A stretch of 64,000 bases of DNA from Gerris lacustris (taxonomy: Eukaryota; Arthropoda; Insecta; Hemiptera; Gerridae), in contig OX578286.1 of assembly GCA_951217055.1 (NCBI GenBank), positions 7,232,033-7,296,032 of the forward strand, read 5' to 3'. The stretch's first letter is position 1. The number at the start of each line of letters is the position of its first letter. The notes beneath the pieces are model-generated. The model worked only from the letters and a program-made list of their open reading frames with translations, made no database searches and was not told the origin of the DNA. The translations under genes were made by a program, and so were the position numbers. Below are positions 1-10,919 of this stretch, piece by piece.

Positions 1-47
1 TTTTCCATAATATAGTTGGAATATCCCAAGGCAGATGTCTTAAGTAG

Positions 48-205
48 TTTACACTAACTAACACGTTTTCACTAACTAACACGTTTACACTAACGAATTT
101 AAACTACTAACACGTTAACACTATCTAGTTTACACTAACTAACAAGTTTACACTAACTACTTTACACTAACTAGTTTACACTAACTAACTACATTACAAT
201 AACTT
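48..205. repeat. Degenerate short tandem repeat (ACTAACTA/ACACGTTT)
   Basis: Motifs of the type TTTACACTAACTA and ACTAACTAACACGTTT recur about ten times with variable spacing; a simple tandem expansion. Confidence 0.7.
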
Positions 206-284
206 TGTCACTTCTGTGCCTCAATAATAAAAATAATTCCTTGAGTTTAGCCTTGCCCAATGTTACGGTGAATTTCCTTTTGTA

Positions 285-950
285 TGAAATTTTCCTTTCT
301 CATACGAAGAGAAAGTATTGCTATAACACGAATATTCGATTTTGAGATTTTGATAGATTTACACGTTTTTGAACACTTATAGCTCAGCTTCTGTAATAGA
401 TACAGATATGGGGTTTGCGGGGTCTGAAAACTACATTCTTCGACTTTAAATTTCATATTTATAACATTAAAAACTATAGGGTGAAAGCCATGTAATGACA
501 GTTTGAAATAGGGTCTTAAAAAAAGTCGTTGTTGTAATCGTTGTTGAGTATAATAGTTTTGTGTAGAATATGTTTTGAAAGAATATACTACCATATGGGA
601 GGGGGGTCTTTGTAGGTAAGAGGTAGGAGTCCCTTAGTGTTATAACAATCATTGAAGATGTGTTAAGCACAATGTTTCATGAAATTGAAGATCAAATGCT
701 AAATTACAGGTTTATGCAAGATGTTACCCCGTCCCATCGCTCCTTGCAAACAATTCAATACTTGCAAGAGAATTGCCCAGACTTCAGGCAACATTGTGCT
801 TAACACATCTTCAATGTTTGTTATAATAACACTGAGGGACTCCTCCCAATTTAAAGTAGAAGAATGTAGTTTTCAAACCCCACAAACTCCATATCTCTAT
901 CTATTACAGATGCTGAGATATAAGTGTTCAAAAAAGTGTTTTCTTTTTGG
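285..950. repeat. Foldback repeat next to a fragment of repeat family A
   Basis: Bases 285-365 match the end of dispersed family A (GAGAAAGTATTG, then CGATTTTGAGATTTTGA, then TTTACACGTTTT). Bases about 364-680 recur inverted at about 793-950, including TCTGTAATAGAT, a GGGTTTG stretch and ACTACATTCTTC; the second arm lacks about 180 bp present in the first. Open frames here are incidental. Confidence 0.65.
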
Positions 951-1880
951 CCCACCCTGTATTATAATTTGTTACTTATATTTATCTCCACTTTCCTTTA
1001 GCACCAATATCTATGTTTTCATGCATCATTACTTCTATCGTCAGAATATTTTTAAAATATTATTTGCACACTAATTGGCAGTTTTTTTTTGTAACAATGT
1101 TGAGTTCTTTGCGTCATTTGTTTACTAATATGAAGTTAATATTATAACACCATCGGTATTACCACAAATTATAGAGTTCTGTCATAATCACAATAATTAA
1201 CAATTCTTAATCTTATAATTTATCGACTTAAAGCAATAGTTTATCTATATTGATATTCTAGCTTTTCCAGTGCCATAACTTCTATGACTAATAAAGTATC
1301 TATATTTATGTAATAAATTGCTGTAATCTCTTAACTATTTCTTTAACTACTTTATTAACTTCTTAGTAGGTTAATCTTACAAAATTGTACAATTTATTTG
1401 AATAGTTAAACATTTTTTTTAATCCTTGATTATTATTTTATTTGAAGGTTAAAGTTTAATTTTCCTTGGTGTGTAAAGCAAATGCAGTTTTTCTTATTTA
1501 GTATATTTATTTGTGTAAACTTTATATGATATAGTTACTGGTATCGTATAGTTATACAAGAATTTTTATAAACGACCTTTGTTGTCATTATTATGGTTAA
1601 AGCAAAAAATATTTATATTTTATTGTTATAGTTTTATATTTTTTTTTTTGCAAATTATATTTTGTATTATCTTTTTTTTCAACATTCCACAATTTGCGTT
1701 AGTTATTACTTTAATGCTTTATCGTAATTATAAAATTAATTGTTTACCCCCCCCCCCCCCATTATTATTATTATATAATCATTGTTTATTTACGTTGATT
1801 TAATTCCATAAATTAAGTAAGTTTTGAGAAATTTGTTGACAAGTTTTGAAATTTTAATATCCCAGGTCTAAAATCCAAAC
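951..1880. other. Unrecognised AT-rich DNA
   Basis: No gene seen. Near 1066 there is a short piece of repeat family B (CACACTAATTGGCAG), and 1746-1761 is a poly(C) run. The small hydrophobic ORF at 1579-1803 is a product of T-rich sequence. Confidence 0.5.
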
Positions 1881-2580
1881 AAACTGCACGAACGAAGCAG
1901 TGAGCAACGCAACAATAAATACAAACGAAATTACGAACTAACACAAACAAGGCAATGAGAACACAACAACAAACTTAAACGAATAAGTACGAACTAGCTC
2001 AAACTAATTAGTGAGGATGAAATTACAAACGAGTAAGTACGAAAGAGCACATACGAAGTACTTTGGCGCAACAACAAACTCAAACGAACATAAACAATAA
2101 GTACATAAACAAAGCAATATGGAGGCAACAACAAACTAACAAACAACTAACTAGCACGAAGCAAAGCAAAGTAGTGTAATCGAGCACAAGCAAAGTAGTG
2201 TAAATGAGCACAAGCAAAGTATTGTAAACGAGCACAAGCAAAGTAGTGTAAACGAGCTCAAGCAAAGAAGTGTAAACGAGCACAAGAAAAGTAGAGTAAA
2301 CGAGCACAAGCAAAGAAGTGTAAACGAGCACAAGCAAAGTAGTGTAAACGAGCACAAGCAAAGTACTGTAAACGAGCACAAGCAAAGTATTGTAAACGAG
2401 CACAAGCAAAGTAGTGTAAACGAGCACAAGCAAAGAAGTGTAAACGCAACAATAAACACATACGAATAAGCACGAACTAGCTCAAACGAATCAGTGTGAA
2501 ATCAGCCACAAGAAAGAAATAATAGTACGAACGAGTATAAACAAAGCAATGTGAACGCAACAACTTACATAAACGAAATG
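1880..2580. repeat. 24-bp minisatellite
   Basis: Unit GTAAACGAGCACAAGCAAAG plus four variable bases (period 24), about 12 well-conserved copies at 2150-2450 and diverged copies on both sides. Because 24 is a multiple of three, several minus-strand frames stay open and give 8-residue protein repeats; nothing supports their being genes. Confidence 0.85.
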
Positions 2581-3394
2581 GTAAGTACGAGTGCAAACGA
2601 TAGTAGCAAACCCGCAGAGCATGTATGCCGTGTGGGTTCGATGGACTGTCATACTCTAAGGCAAAATTGAGAACTAACTGATAAGCTTTTAATTTTCTAA
2701 CGCTGCAAAACCAAGGTAAGTAGAAAACACCCATGAATTTGGTAAGTTCAAATCCTAAAAGAGTTGAGTCATGTTCTACATTGATGATTATATCGAGTAT
2801 ATATGTAAAGTGGCTGAACCATTCGTCCTGAAAAACACAATGTTGTGTTGATCAGGACGTATAAAAGAAACAACTAAAAACAAAGGTCAAACAGAATTAT
2901 TCTATTAAATATTTATTTAAGAAATGTTAAACGATACATACAAAATAATAAATACATACATCTTCAATTTTTACTTTAACAAAACGAAAAACAACAATCT
3001 CAAGTAAAAAATAAAAAATAAAATAAAATAACATTTATATATTTAACAATATTGGAGGGATGTTTTTTTATTTATTATTTTTAATTTTTTGCTTATTTAT
3101 TATTTTTTAAGTATTATATAAACATATGTTTTATAAATAAGTACATATTCATATAAATAATATTATAAACAACAATTTAAGCAGCTGAAGTAGTGCACAT
3201 TTTAATGGTTATAAACTAAACATATTTAAAATCTAATGTGATGCTCATTTTAATCCTTTATACTTAACTAATTGAGCTACTGAAGGTCAAATAACTATAA
3301 AAATGCAGTCAATTTTTTTAAGACTTCTAAACTTAATTTAAACTTATAATTAATAGGTTTTCGATGTCTTCTAACATTTCAGCAAACTACATGT
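2581..3394. other. AT-rich 3' flank of gene 1
   Basis: Downstream of gene 1 on the minus strand. No conserved coding sequence or clear close poly(A) signal recognised; TTTATT (AATAAA on the minus strand) occurs only some 300 bp away, near 3069. Confidence 0.4.
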
Positions 3395-3517
3395 TTAAAA
3401 TGTCTTGACTTCATCTAAGATTTCAGCAAGTGCATATTCCCGGTCTCTGCAAACTTTGCCGTCGTCTTCCACAGAAAATCTGCATACACCACTGCAGCAA
3501 TCTGAATCGCAATCGCA
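3395..3517 (-). CDS. Gene 1 exon 2: cystine-knot core and stop
   Basis: A pyrimidine-rich tract and CAG acceptor (3518-3520) precede an open stretch of 40 codons plus TAA that starts directly with Cys, in phase 0 with exon 1. The exon contributes C-D-C, then CC, then CSGVC-type spacing, and a last Cys ten residues further. A non-cysteine tail of about 17 residues rich in E, L and A ends in KTF. Combined with the Cys of exon 1 the framework is C-x6-C-x5-CC-x3-C-x10-C, with an extra Cys inside the second loop (seven in the mature region). The odd number is unusual for a knottin and would leave one free thiol or allow a dimer. Intron length is 2085 bp. The precursor would be 101 residues, normal for the class. 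A rival reading, an unrelated ORF in AT-rich DNA, is unlikely given the exact framework fit. Confidence 0.72.
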   Translation of the reverse strand, partial: CDCDSDCCSGVCRFSVEDDGKVCRDREYALAEILDEVKTF

Positions 3518-3799
3518 CTGGAAAGAAAAAATAATATATAGTTAACTATTATGGTAACGGTAATTGGTGAGGCATATGGTGGTAATATACAACCATACCC
3601 GACTGACATCCAGCCGCCACCTGCCGGTGGCGCAACACAGTCAGCCCATTGTTTTCCATGGAGTCCGCCAAATGGCGCCACCCAAGCCGCAGCCACTCGG
3701 CATCAAACACTTTTTCTTATCTCAATGTTATCACCAACTTTTATTCGGGGCTAACTGAAACAATCATATTAGTGTTTTTACTGGTCAAACAGTTCTTCA

Positions 3800-3975
3800 A
3801 TATGCTAAGCAAGTCGTCGAGAATTTCTCGTGAATTTTGGCAAAAATTGCACTGCCGTCTATGATACGTAGGTACGAACTGAGTGGAAAAGACTTGTTTT
3901 TGTGAATTTTGGCATAAATTGCACAAATTACACTGCCATCTCTGATACGTGTGTACGAAGTGCATGATAAACATT
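3800..3975. repeat. Two-copy local tandem duplication in gene 1 intron
   Basis: GAATTTTGGCAAAAATTGCA...CTATGATACGT and GAATTTTGGCATAAATTGCA...CTCTGATACGT are adjacent diverged copies of about 75 bp. The surrounding 3540-4210 has GGTGGCGCAAC-type motifs in both orientations but no recognised element. Confidence 0.55.
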
Positions 3976-5297
3976 TGTATTGTTTTTGTCCAAAATTATT
4001 GGATGTAGCCAAAAAAGCTTTTGTTCCTTCTTCTTCCACGAACACAACGATATATAGCGAACACAGATATCTCTTCCGGCTCCTTTTATCGAATGGTAGA
4101 AAAAAAGGACTAAACTCGAGTGGCGCAACAGGTGGCAGAAGCAAGTGGCAACAACCAGGTGGTGTCACGTTTAGAGAGATTTGTAAGGCTCTGGGGCAGA
4201 ATAAGTTGCATTTTCTCTGAGGAAACCATATTTATTATAAAATTAGTTAAAGAGACAATATGTCAAGATGAAGTATTACGATGAAGGAATTATTTACAGA
4301 TTTAGACGTTTTAAGCCTTCAAATTTCAAATACTATTACACGCTTCTACAAAGACTAAGTACAACAACAAAATACTCAACAAACTGTATAGATGAGTGTA
4401 GCCTTAAGTACAGAACCGATTTTGATGAAATTAGGAATAAATTTATTAAAAACATATTGCACTCTGAAATTACATCTAGAAATGCTTGGGTTCTCATTTT
4501 AAATTAATAAAAAAAATCATCAATTTTCTTTCCTTTAACAAACGCTTCGGAAAAGTATGTTTTTTATATTATAAACTTAAACAATTTGAATACCAACGAA
4601 ACCACTTAAGTTGCTCTATGAGTAAAGTGTAACAGGTCTATTAAAAATTGACAATATAAAGTATTCTATATATATTTATGTTAAAACTGCTCCATATAAG
4701 TTAAAATCCAATTAATGAACCTAATTGTTACGAAAATGGGACACAAAAATATAAAATGAAATCCAATATAATAAAGTTTTCACAGAAAAAGCTTTTGCAA
4801 TGTGAGGATAATAAAAGTCGGTCCGAGACAACTCATACAAAGAGACACAGAGTTACTTTAACTTTCTTATTTTTAAATTTGTGCATATAAGTTTTTATAT
4901 TATTTTATAAAACATGTATTGTTTTACAAAAAATGACTGTTCAATAAACAAAATTAGTTGAAATTGGCGATGATGTCATTGTTTTACGCAGTGAGAAAAA
5001 TTGGTCATCGTTTTATTTTCATTAAAAAAATATATATGTGTATGCGACTCTCACGCATTAGAAGCGAAAGTTAAGTTCTAGAAACAGTTGATTTTATGCA
5101 TTGCTCTCTTCGCATTTGTTGACCATTTTATTATTTTAGGATTAAGGAATAGGTATGTGGAATTTAATTGAAAAATATAATATTTTCATAACATTTTAGC
5201 GAATAATGAAGAAAAAACATGAAAACAACATTTATGTATATTATAATTAGTATAATATTACTCTTGTATACCAATTCTGTGAATTGATAAATCATCT

Positions 5298-5560
5298 ACC
5301 TCCGTGGTGCAATGGTTAGCACTTATGCCTGCTGATTTAGAGGTTTGTAGATCGAAACTCGTCCAAGTGAAAGATTTTTTACAAGTAAATCAACTACCGA
5401 CTTAAGCCAGCAGTTGATGTATCTATTAAAAAATCTTTCACTTAGACAAGTCTCGAGTTACAAACTTAGTTACATGCCATTTCGTTTCATAAAAGCCAAT
5501 TTAGTCTACTACGACTAAAGAAGTTTCACTTATACAAAAAAAAAAAAAAAAAAAAAAACG
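5298..5560 (+). mobile_element. tRNA-derived SINE with poly(A) tail
   Basis: A tRNA-like head, TCCGTGGTGCAATGGTTAGC (box A region) with a degraded box B (AGATCGAAACTC) about 35 bp on, is followed by a unique body and a 23-A tail at 5536-5558. The body holds an inverted pair (AAGTGAAAGATTTTTT and its complement). Inserted in gene 1's intron, antisense to the gene. Confidence 0.65.
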
Positions 5561-5602
5561 AAAAAAATATTTGTGGAACAAGATTAAATATTATGAATTT
5601 AC

Positions 5603-5785
5603 CTTTTCTTCGTCCATAAAGCACTTAAGTTGTCTATGATGTTCTTCATGATATACTTGAATATCTTCGTCTAAATTCCCATCAGAATTTAATTGCAATA
5701 CAGCAATTCCTTGGACTTCAAGCAGCAAAATTGTGCAGAAAATTGATAAAGTAAACAGAGCAAGAGTTGCACTCATTTTCATCAT
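5603..5785 (-). CDS. Gene 1 exon 1: secreted cysteine-rich (ICK-like) peptide, signal and propeptide
   Basis: Encodes 61 residues. The start has two Met codons (MMKM...), followed by a hydrophobic stretch (about residues 5-25, with LFTLSIFCTILLLEV) that reads as a signal peptide, probably cut near VQG/I. A short acidic spacer rich in D, E, H and Q follows, and then the first framework cysteine at residue 55 (QLKC). The frame is cut exactly six residues later by a GTAAAT donor at 5602-5597, phase 0; read through, it stops after only four more codons. A matching acceptor and cysteine-rich exon lie 2.1 kb downstream. The gene is head-to-head with gene 2, with 1.7 kb between start codons. Seen: ORF, signal-like segment and splice consensus. 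Known: signal plus acidic propeptide plus C-x6-C-x5-CC framework is typical of knottin precursors. Inferred: secretion. Function unknown. Confidence 0.72.
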
Positions 5786-6022
5786 TTTAAAGTTTATTTT
5801 CTTTTGAATATTTGAGGAATAAAAAAAAATATATAAGTTAGACGTCCCAAATCTTGTAGACTATGAGCTTAATGGAATTTACAGAAATTATTTTTGTAAC
5901 TTTTAACTCTAAATGTTAAAATATAAGAATTGTTATAAAATATACACTGGCTTATATTGTTCAAAATCAATCCTTTATATATATATATCCTAAGCAAGTT
6001 ATCTCTAAGTATTATATACACA

Positions 6023-6107
<85 letters not shown>
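6023..6107. repeat. (AT)n microsatellite
   Basis: About 85 bp of near-perfect TA dinucleotide repeat; other long tracts are listed separately. Confidence 0.95.
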
Positions 6108-6111
<4 letters not shown>

Positions 6112-6723
6112 TTTTGTAAATGTATAATGTATCTATCGTGTAACATATATTTTTACATGACAAGATGATCGATAATAAACTTTTAGCAAATTTGATATAA
6201 ATGTTTTTAGTATTATACTTGCAATTTGTAAGTATCAAATATACTGCAAAAAGTTATTGCATCTAATTTATTTAAAGTTAACATGGAAAATAAAAAAATA
6301 TATATTTTCACATTGTGAAAATGAATTGCTTGCTGTCGTTTCGTATAATTAATTTTTTTTTCATTTATTCTTAAATAAAATTAGAACATGAATAAATCAA
6401 AATTTAAATAACAATTTGTTCGAAAAGAAACAACTTTTAATGAACTCATGGAAATTTAATTTATTTGATTTCTCAGAATATGTTAAATGAAATATTTCGT
6501 TCAAATATAATTATAACAAAACTAGATGACGTTTTTGTTTATTTTATTTAATTTTATAAAAGAAAAAAAAAAAATTTAATGAGGGTAAATATGCATTAAC
6601 ATTTTGTATAATTACAATATATATATATATATATATATATTCTATTTTAAATTATTTTCTAGGTCTTAAACAATATGTTAGCTAACTATTTAATGTTTAA
6701 AGAAAGTAAATATTAATTAAAAG

Positions 6724-6768
<45 letters not shown>

Positions 6769-7234
6769 GCATGCACACACTCATATTGTACATATATTAT
6801 ACACATTAGTATACCTTAATAAATCAGTTGTTTAGATATCATATAAATATATATATATATATATATATTTTTTTTTTATTTTTTTTATTTTTTTTAATGA
6901 TCTCTAATATTTTATGTCATTGCACTAGTCGAAAAAAAATGTCATTTATACTTAACTGTTCTAAAAAATAGAAATGACCTACATAAATGAAATATGCAAT
7001 AAAGATAAAAAAATAAAAATTAGAATGTGTAAAGAAGGCAATATTTAGTTACTAAATAAAATGTCTTAATTTGACTAAAGGCCGTAAATTATTAAAAAAT
7101 AGGTATATGATTTATGGAATCATATCTGTTGTATTATACTTTATAGTACATATAATATATGCCGCTGTGATAATTATTGATTTTTAAAGATATATGAAAT
7201 ATAATAATTTACACAGCCGCTGCAATGAAGAGAT

Positions 7235-7241
<7 letters not shown>

Positions 7242-7305
<64 letters not shown>
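7242..7305. repeat. (AT)n microsatellite
   Basis: About 64 bp of perfect TA repeat just upstream of gene 2. Confidence 0.95.
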
Positions 7306-7308
<3 letters not shown>

Positions 7309-7348
7309 GTCTGTTTATTTACTAACATTTATATACTCATTACTCATA

Positions 7349-7359
7349 CTATATAAATA
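7349..7359 (+). promoter_or_regulatory. Candidate TATA box of gene 2
   Basis: CTATATAAATA about 125 bp before the chosen ATG of gene 2, just after an (AT)n tract. Weak evidence in such AT-rich DNA. Confidence 0.25.
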
Positions 7360-7483
7360 TTGCAGTTGTAGTTATTATTGTTTATTGATTTAAGTTTTAT
7401 TGTATAATACCTTGGATAGTTTTAATTCTATTTATTTATCATTTTATTTTATTCGTAATACCAATAGATATTTTGTTGCGGGC

Positions 7484-7615
7484 ATGAAATTAATGATATG
7501 TATTGTTATGTGTTTTATGATGATAACTCTAATGGATATGATAAATGCTGGTGGAGGAGGATATGGACAATATCATGAATATAATGATTGCTTTTGTGAT
7601 GAAATTATTGATGAG
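7484..7615 (+). CDS. Gene 2 exon 1: secreted peptide first exon (partner exon not found)
   Basis: Encodes 44 residues: MKLM, a strongly hydrophobic Met/Ile-rich signal segment (to about residue 22, ending INA), a Gly/Tyr/His spacer (GGGGYGQYHEYN), then C-F-C followed by six residues (DEIIDE) and a GTAATA donor at 7616. The last Cys lies exactly six codons before a phase-0 donor, as in genes 1, 3 and 4. An in-frame ATG exists at 7400, but it would bury the signal peptide, so I start at 7484. A TATA-like box lies at about 7349-7359. I searched the plus strand downstream for AG followed by TGY with a TGYTGY pair and found none. The second exon may therefore be lost, diverged or very distant; without splicing the frame stops after four more codons (VITI). 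Member of the same family by architecture only. Confidence 0.5.
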
Positions 7616-8156
7616 GTAATAACTATTTGAATAAATAATTTATATATTTATGCGAATAGAAATTAATAATGTCATATTTGAATTTCACTTCTATCTGCTT
7701 CTCTCTCAATAGAATGGATATATGATTGTTTACATAAGATCTGGTTTCGATTCCCAGTGGGTTAGATTTATTTTTATTCAGTAGAACTTGGGACCGAGAG
7801 AACATGGCGCTGGAAAGGAATGCCCCCCTCGATCTAGGGCTCATTTTTCTTCTCTCACTGTCCCCTACACGAGGGCATATCGATGGCACGGTTTAGATTT
7901 GGTTTTGGTGAGATCCTATGTACAGAGATTTGTCCTTAAATATATTAAAGAATTAAAGTGATTGGTTATTTTGACTGAGATTATTTGGTACCACTTTATA
8001 ATTATGAATAGTAACACAACAATTTGAGTTACATTTTACCATTTTACCTTTTGTTAACCTTAAACCATTTCTTAATTAAAGTATTATTTAAGTAAAAGTT
8101 AAAGAGCGCAGATGGTTCAAATTAATCTGGGGCTATCTGCGGGTTACTATCAATAA
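7616..8156. other. Unrecognised sequence after gene 2 exon 1
   Basis: Searched for the missing gene 2 exon without success. Bases 8100-8150 match repeat family B (GGTTCAAATTAATCTGGGGC). No other feature seen. Confidence 0.4.
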
Positions 8157-8227
8157 AGGCGCGTCTACACGATCCAAGTTGACTTGGAACAAGAAACTTT
8201 GATCAAATCCACTTGGCCAAAGTAATA

Positions 8228-8908
8228 ATGAATTACTATCTCCAGTAGGGGAAAAAAGTTATGATTTTGAATTAGTTTAAAGGGACTAAAACAGGTATTT
8301 TCATCCCTGAACTCAAAAAGTAGGGAGAAAAAGTAAAAGTAGGACGAAAAAGTAAAGTAGGGCAAAAAAGTAAAGATGCAACCTAATTATTTTATAAATA
8401 GTAGAAAATGTATGGCTAATGTAATAAAGTTGTCGAAATCAGGTTGGCGGCACTGCGCTTTTTTGACCATGTTTATCTTTGTTTACAACATTATAACCTG
8501 CATCTAAATAACCTTCTATTTGAGTTTAATTCCAATTCTTATTTGTTTTTAATATTGAATCTCTTATATCTGCTATTAAAAATTCTAATAATTATTGTTA
8601 TTTATTAAAATAATAAATAAAAACTGTGCAGTGGACGAAAATGTGTATTTTCTTCCTACTGGAGATAAAATATTGTATGTACCTCGTGAGTAAAGTGCCA
8701 TTATTCCCCTCGCGATAATTATCACCCTCGGCTGCGCCTCGGGAGCTAATTAGAGTTATTCCCTCGGCTGCGCCTCGGGAATTAATGAGTCTAATTCCCT
8801 CGGCTTCGCCTCGGGATTTAGGGACCATGGTTTCTTCGGCTTCGCCTCGAGAACCAACATTTTTCGCTCAGGGAATAATGGCTTACTTTACTCCCTAGGT
8901 GCATAAAT
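8228..8908. repeat. Dispersed ~680-bp repeat with GC-rich quasi-palindromes (copy 1)
   Basis: Shares its full course with 53890-54503: ATCTCCAGTAGGG at one end and AGGGAATAATGGCTTACTTT at the other. Four copies of CCTCGGCTTCGCCTCGGGA-type motif at 8725-8855 are each self-complementary in part and stand out from the AT-rich background. Confidence 0.75.
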
Positions 8909-9000
8909 AAATATTAATGCAGTGTTTACAGGATCCAAGTATACTTGGTCCAAGTAGGGGAACTTGTCAAAAAAAATCATTAAGAAGCAAAGGAATGAAT

Positions 9001-9290
9001 AAAATAATCCTACCGCGGGGTTCCGCAAGCCAAGCGAATTTCCATTGGAAATTTGTGTTCAATGTTGTGCAGTTTAAACTTCCTTCATAACTACTACAAT
9101 TGTGTGGATTGTTTAAAGTTAAAAAACTTTATAAGAAATATTGTAGTTGGATTAGGGTTTTTATAATAATGCTTAGTTAAACATAATAGTAGTAGTTTCA
9201 AAGAGGTTTAAACTGCACAACATTGAACTACAAATTTCCAATGGAAATTCGCTTGGCTTGCGGAAACCCACGGTAGGATTATTTTAAATC
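9001..9290. repeat. Palindromic MITE-like repeat
   Basis: AATAATCCTACCG...CGCAAGCCAAGCGAATTTCC...GTGCAGTTTAAAC is repeated in reverse complement at about 9203-9285, giving arms of about 90 bp around an approximately 110-bp middle. Confidence 0.75.
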
Positions 9291-9730
9291 TTTGGTGACT
9301 CATCAGGAGGGGTTAATTACATCATAAAGATCCCATTTTTTAGGGGATGCTCATCTCAACGAGCTTGATTTTTCGGCGCAAGTTTTATTTTGATACGTCA
9401 ATTCGTTCGAGAGCTATCGTGCTTACAAGAAATCCGCAAGAAATTGTTGTTATTACTACTATTATTATTATAAAATTATTATTCGAATCACTATGGTAAC
9501 TCATTTTTTGGATTCAGGATCTTAAAAAATATATGAAGCGATACCTCACTTGATTTTTTGTATATTATTTAATCTTTGCTGACTCATCAGGAGGGGTTAA
9601 TGACGTCATAAAGATCCCATTTTATTAGGGGATCCTCATCTCAACGAGCTTGATATTTCGGTGCAAGTTTTATTTTGATACGTCAATTTGTTCGAGAGCT
9701 ATGGTGCTCACAAGAAATCCGCTAGAAATA
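9290..9730. repeat. Two-copy direct duplication, period about 280 bp
   Basis: GACTCATCAGGAGGGGTTAA through CAAGAAATCCGC occurs at about 9296-9440 and again at 9580-9722 with a few differences. Confidence 0.8.
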
Positions 9731-10346
9731 CAAGTACTAATATAAGTAATATATATAAAGTTTTGTAAAACCTATTTTTTCGTGATCAGGGACCCATGAA
9801 ACGTATTTTGGCCACAATCCCGGCTCAAACTCCCGCCATGCCCGTGGCTCTATTAGCGATTATTTTCCAATGGAAATTCGCTAAAAATTTGAAAGAAATA
9901 AAAGCTGTCAATAATCTTCTTTATAAACAAATCCGTCACAACTTTTCACGTCTTATCTCATTTTTGACAGCTGTCTTGTCATAATCATATGGTTGACGCC
10001 ATCCAAGTCTACTTAGATCAAATAACGTCCAACTCAACTTGGATGTCCAAGTTGACTTTGATAACCTGCTTACACGATCCAAGTAGCGTCAAAATAGTGT
10101 CAAAACTGATTTGGTCCAAGTCAAATTGGATCATGTAAACTCGGCTTAATCGGCACTTGTGTTTTAAATAATATTGGCTCGATTTTAATTGGTTTTCGAA
10201 TCACCACACGACACGAACCGAAAAAAACGGAAGAAAAACGTGTGCCGGGATAGAGAGATATTCTAACCTCACTATAGGGTTCCCTCTCTAACGACCGTTG
10301 AAATAAACCTGCGTTCCAAAGAAATGAAACACTAATTGGCACTTCC

Positions 10347-10714
10347 TAGGGTTGGGATATCGAAAGAAAATATCGATATTTTCGATATATCGACATCGAG
10401 TGGTTCAACATCGATATTGGCGAAAATATCGAAAGACAATATCGATATATCCGATATATCGAGAACCTCGATATATCGGAGTTTTTTATACTGATGAGAA
10501 AAAAAAAAAAAAAAAAGGTCGCCAGGGCAATTATTTTTACCCTGCTGAACAATAGAAAAGAGAAGAAAAGGTCACCGCCTTCCGATTTTCGATATATTTA
10601 AAAAATATCGATATTGCCGATATATCGAAAGATCAATATCGATATCAAATATCGATATTTTTTGGTCCGATATATCGATATTTTCGATATATCGGAATCG
10701 AAGTCCCAACCCTA
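10347..10714. mobile_element. hAT-type MITE, 368 bp, rich in TATCGATA
   Basis: Ends TAGGGTTGGGA / TCCCAACCCTA are flanked by a perfect 8-bp duplication GCACTTCC at 10339-10346 and 10715-10722, the hAT signature. The interior is built from ATCGATAT/CGATATATCG palindromes, with at least six exact TATCGATA octamers. No coding capacity. Confidence 0.88.
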
Positions 10715-10919
10715 GCACTTCCGACTTCTGCCATCAAGTAACCGATTCTAACGACAATTTTTATCAAATCCGATTCCAAAGCGTCCAAAAACTATGTATA
10801 ACCGTGAATACTTAAATTAAATATTCGACGATCGTACTTACCGATGTGGACTGTGAACTGACTCCAAGATGGCGCGAGACGGTCTCGCCGGAAGGGGGGT
10901 TTTGGGGGTCCGCGCCCGA

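Larger units (their letters stand above)
5786..7483. other. Divergent intergenic region between gene 1 and gene 2
   Basis: No coding sequence recognised. A TATA-like run (minus strand, about 5828-5838) lies some 45 bp before the gene 1 ATG. The rest is AT-rich with several (AT)n microsatellites: 6023-6107, 6616-6640, 6725-6766, 6845-6868 and 7242-7305. Confidence 0.5.
8157..10146. mobile_element. 2.0-kb TIR element with TAA target duplication (PIF/Harbinger-like, non-autonomous)
   Basis: The ends are imperfect inverted repeats (left ...TCTACACGATCCAAGTTGAC, right complement ...TTTACATGATCCAATTTGAC), flanked on both sides by TAA (8154-8156 and 10147-10149). TIRs with a 3-bp TWA duplication fit PIF/Harbinger. 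It is composite: it contains a 680-bp dispersed repeat, a palindrome and a two-copy duplication (listed separately), and further CCAAGT-N2-ACTTGG motifs at about 8930 and 9990-10140 that suggest nested or dimeric copies. No transposase was recognised. Confidence 0.6.

Noticed and set aside
60..200. Possible CRISPR-like array
   Set aside because: Short overlapping motifs without unique spacers, in eukaryotic DNA; the same holds for the 73-bp and 24-bp arrays.
2080..2473. Minus-strand repeat proteins with 8-residue periodicity
   Set aside because: They are frames through a 24-bp minisatellite; several frames are open at once for arithmetical reasons, and there is no promoter, signal or domain.
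3415..3696. 93-residue minus-strand ORF overlapping gene 1 exon 2
   Set aside because: It runs across the intron acceptor in another frame; the spliced exon frame gives the cysteine framework and this one gives nothing recognisable.
6005..6238. Ile/Tyr-repeat ORF
   Set aside because: Translation of an (AT)n microsatellite; the same applies near 20045 and 23253.
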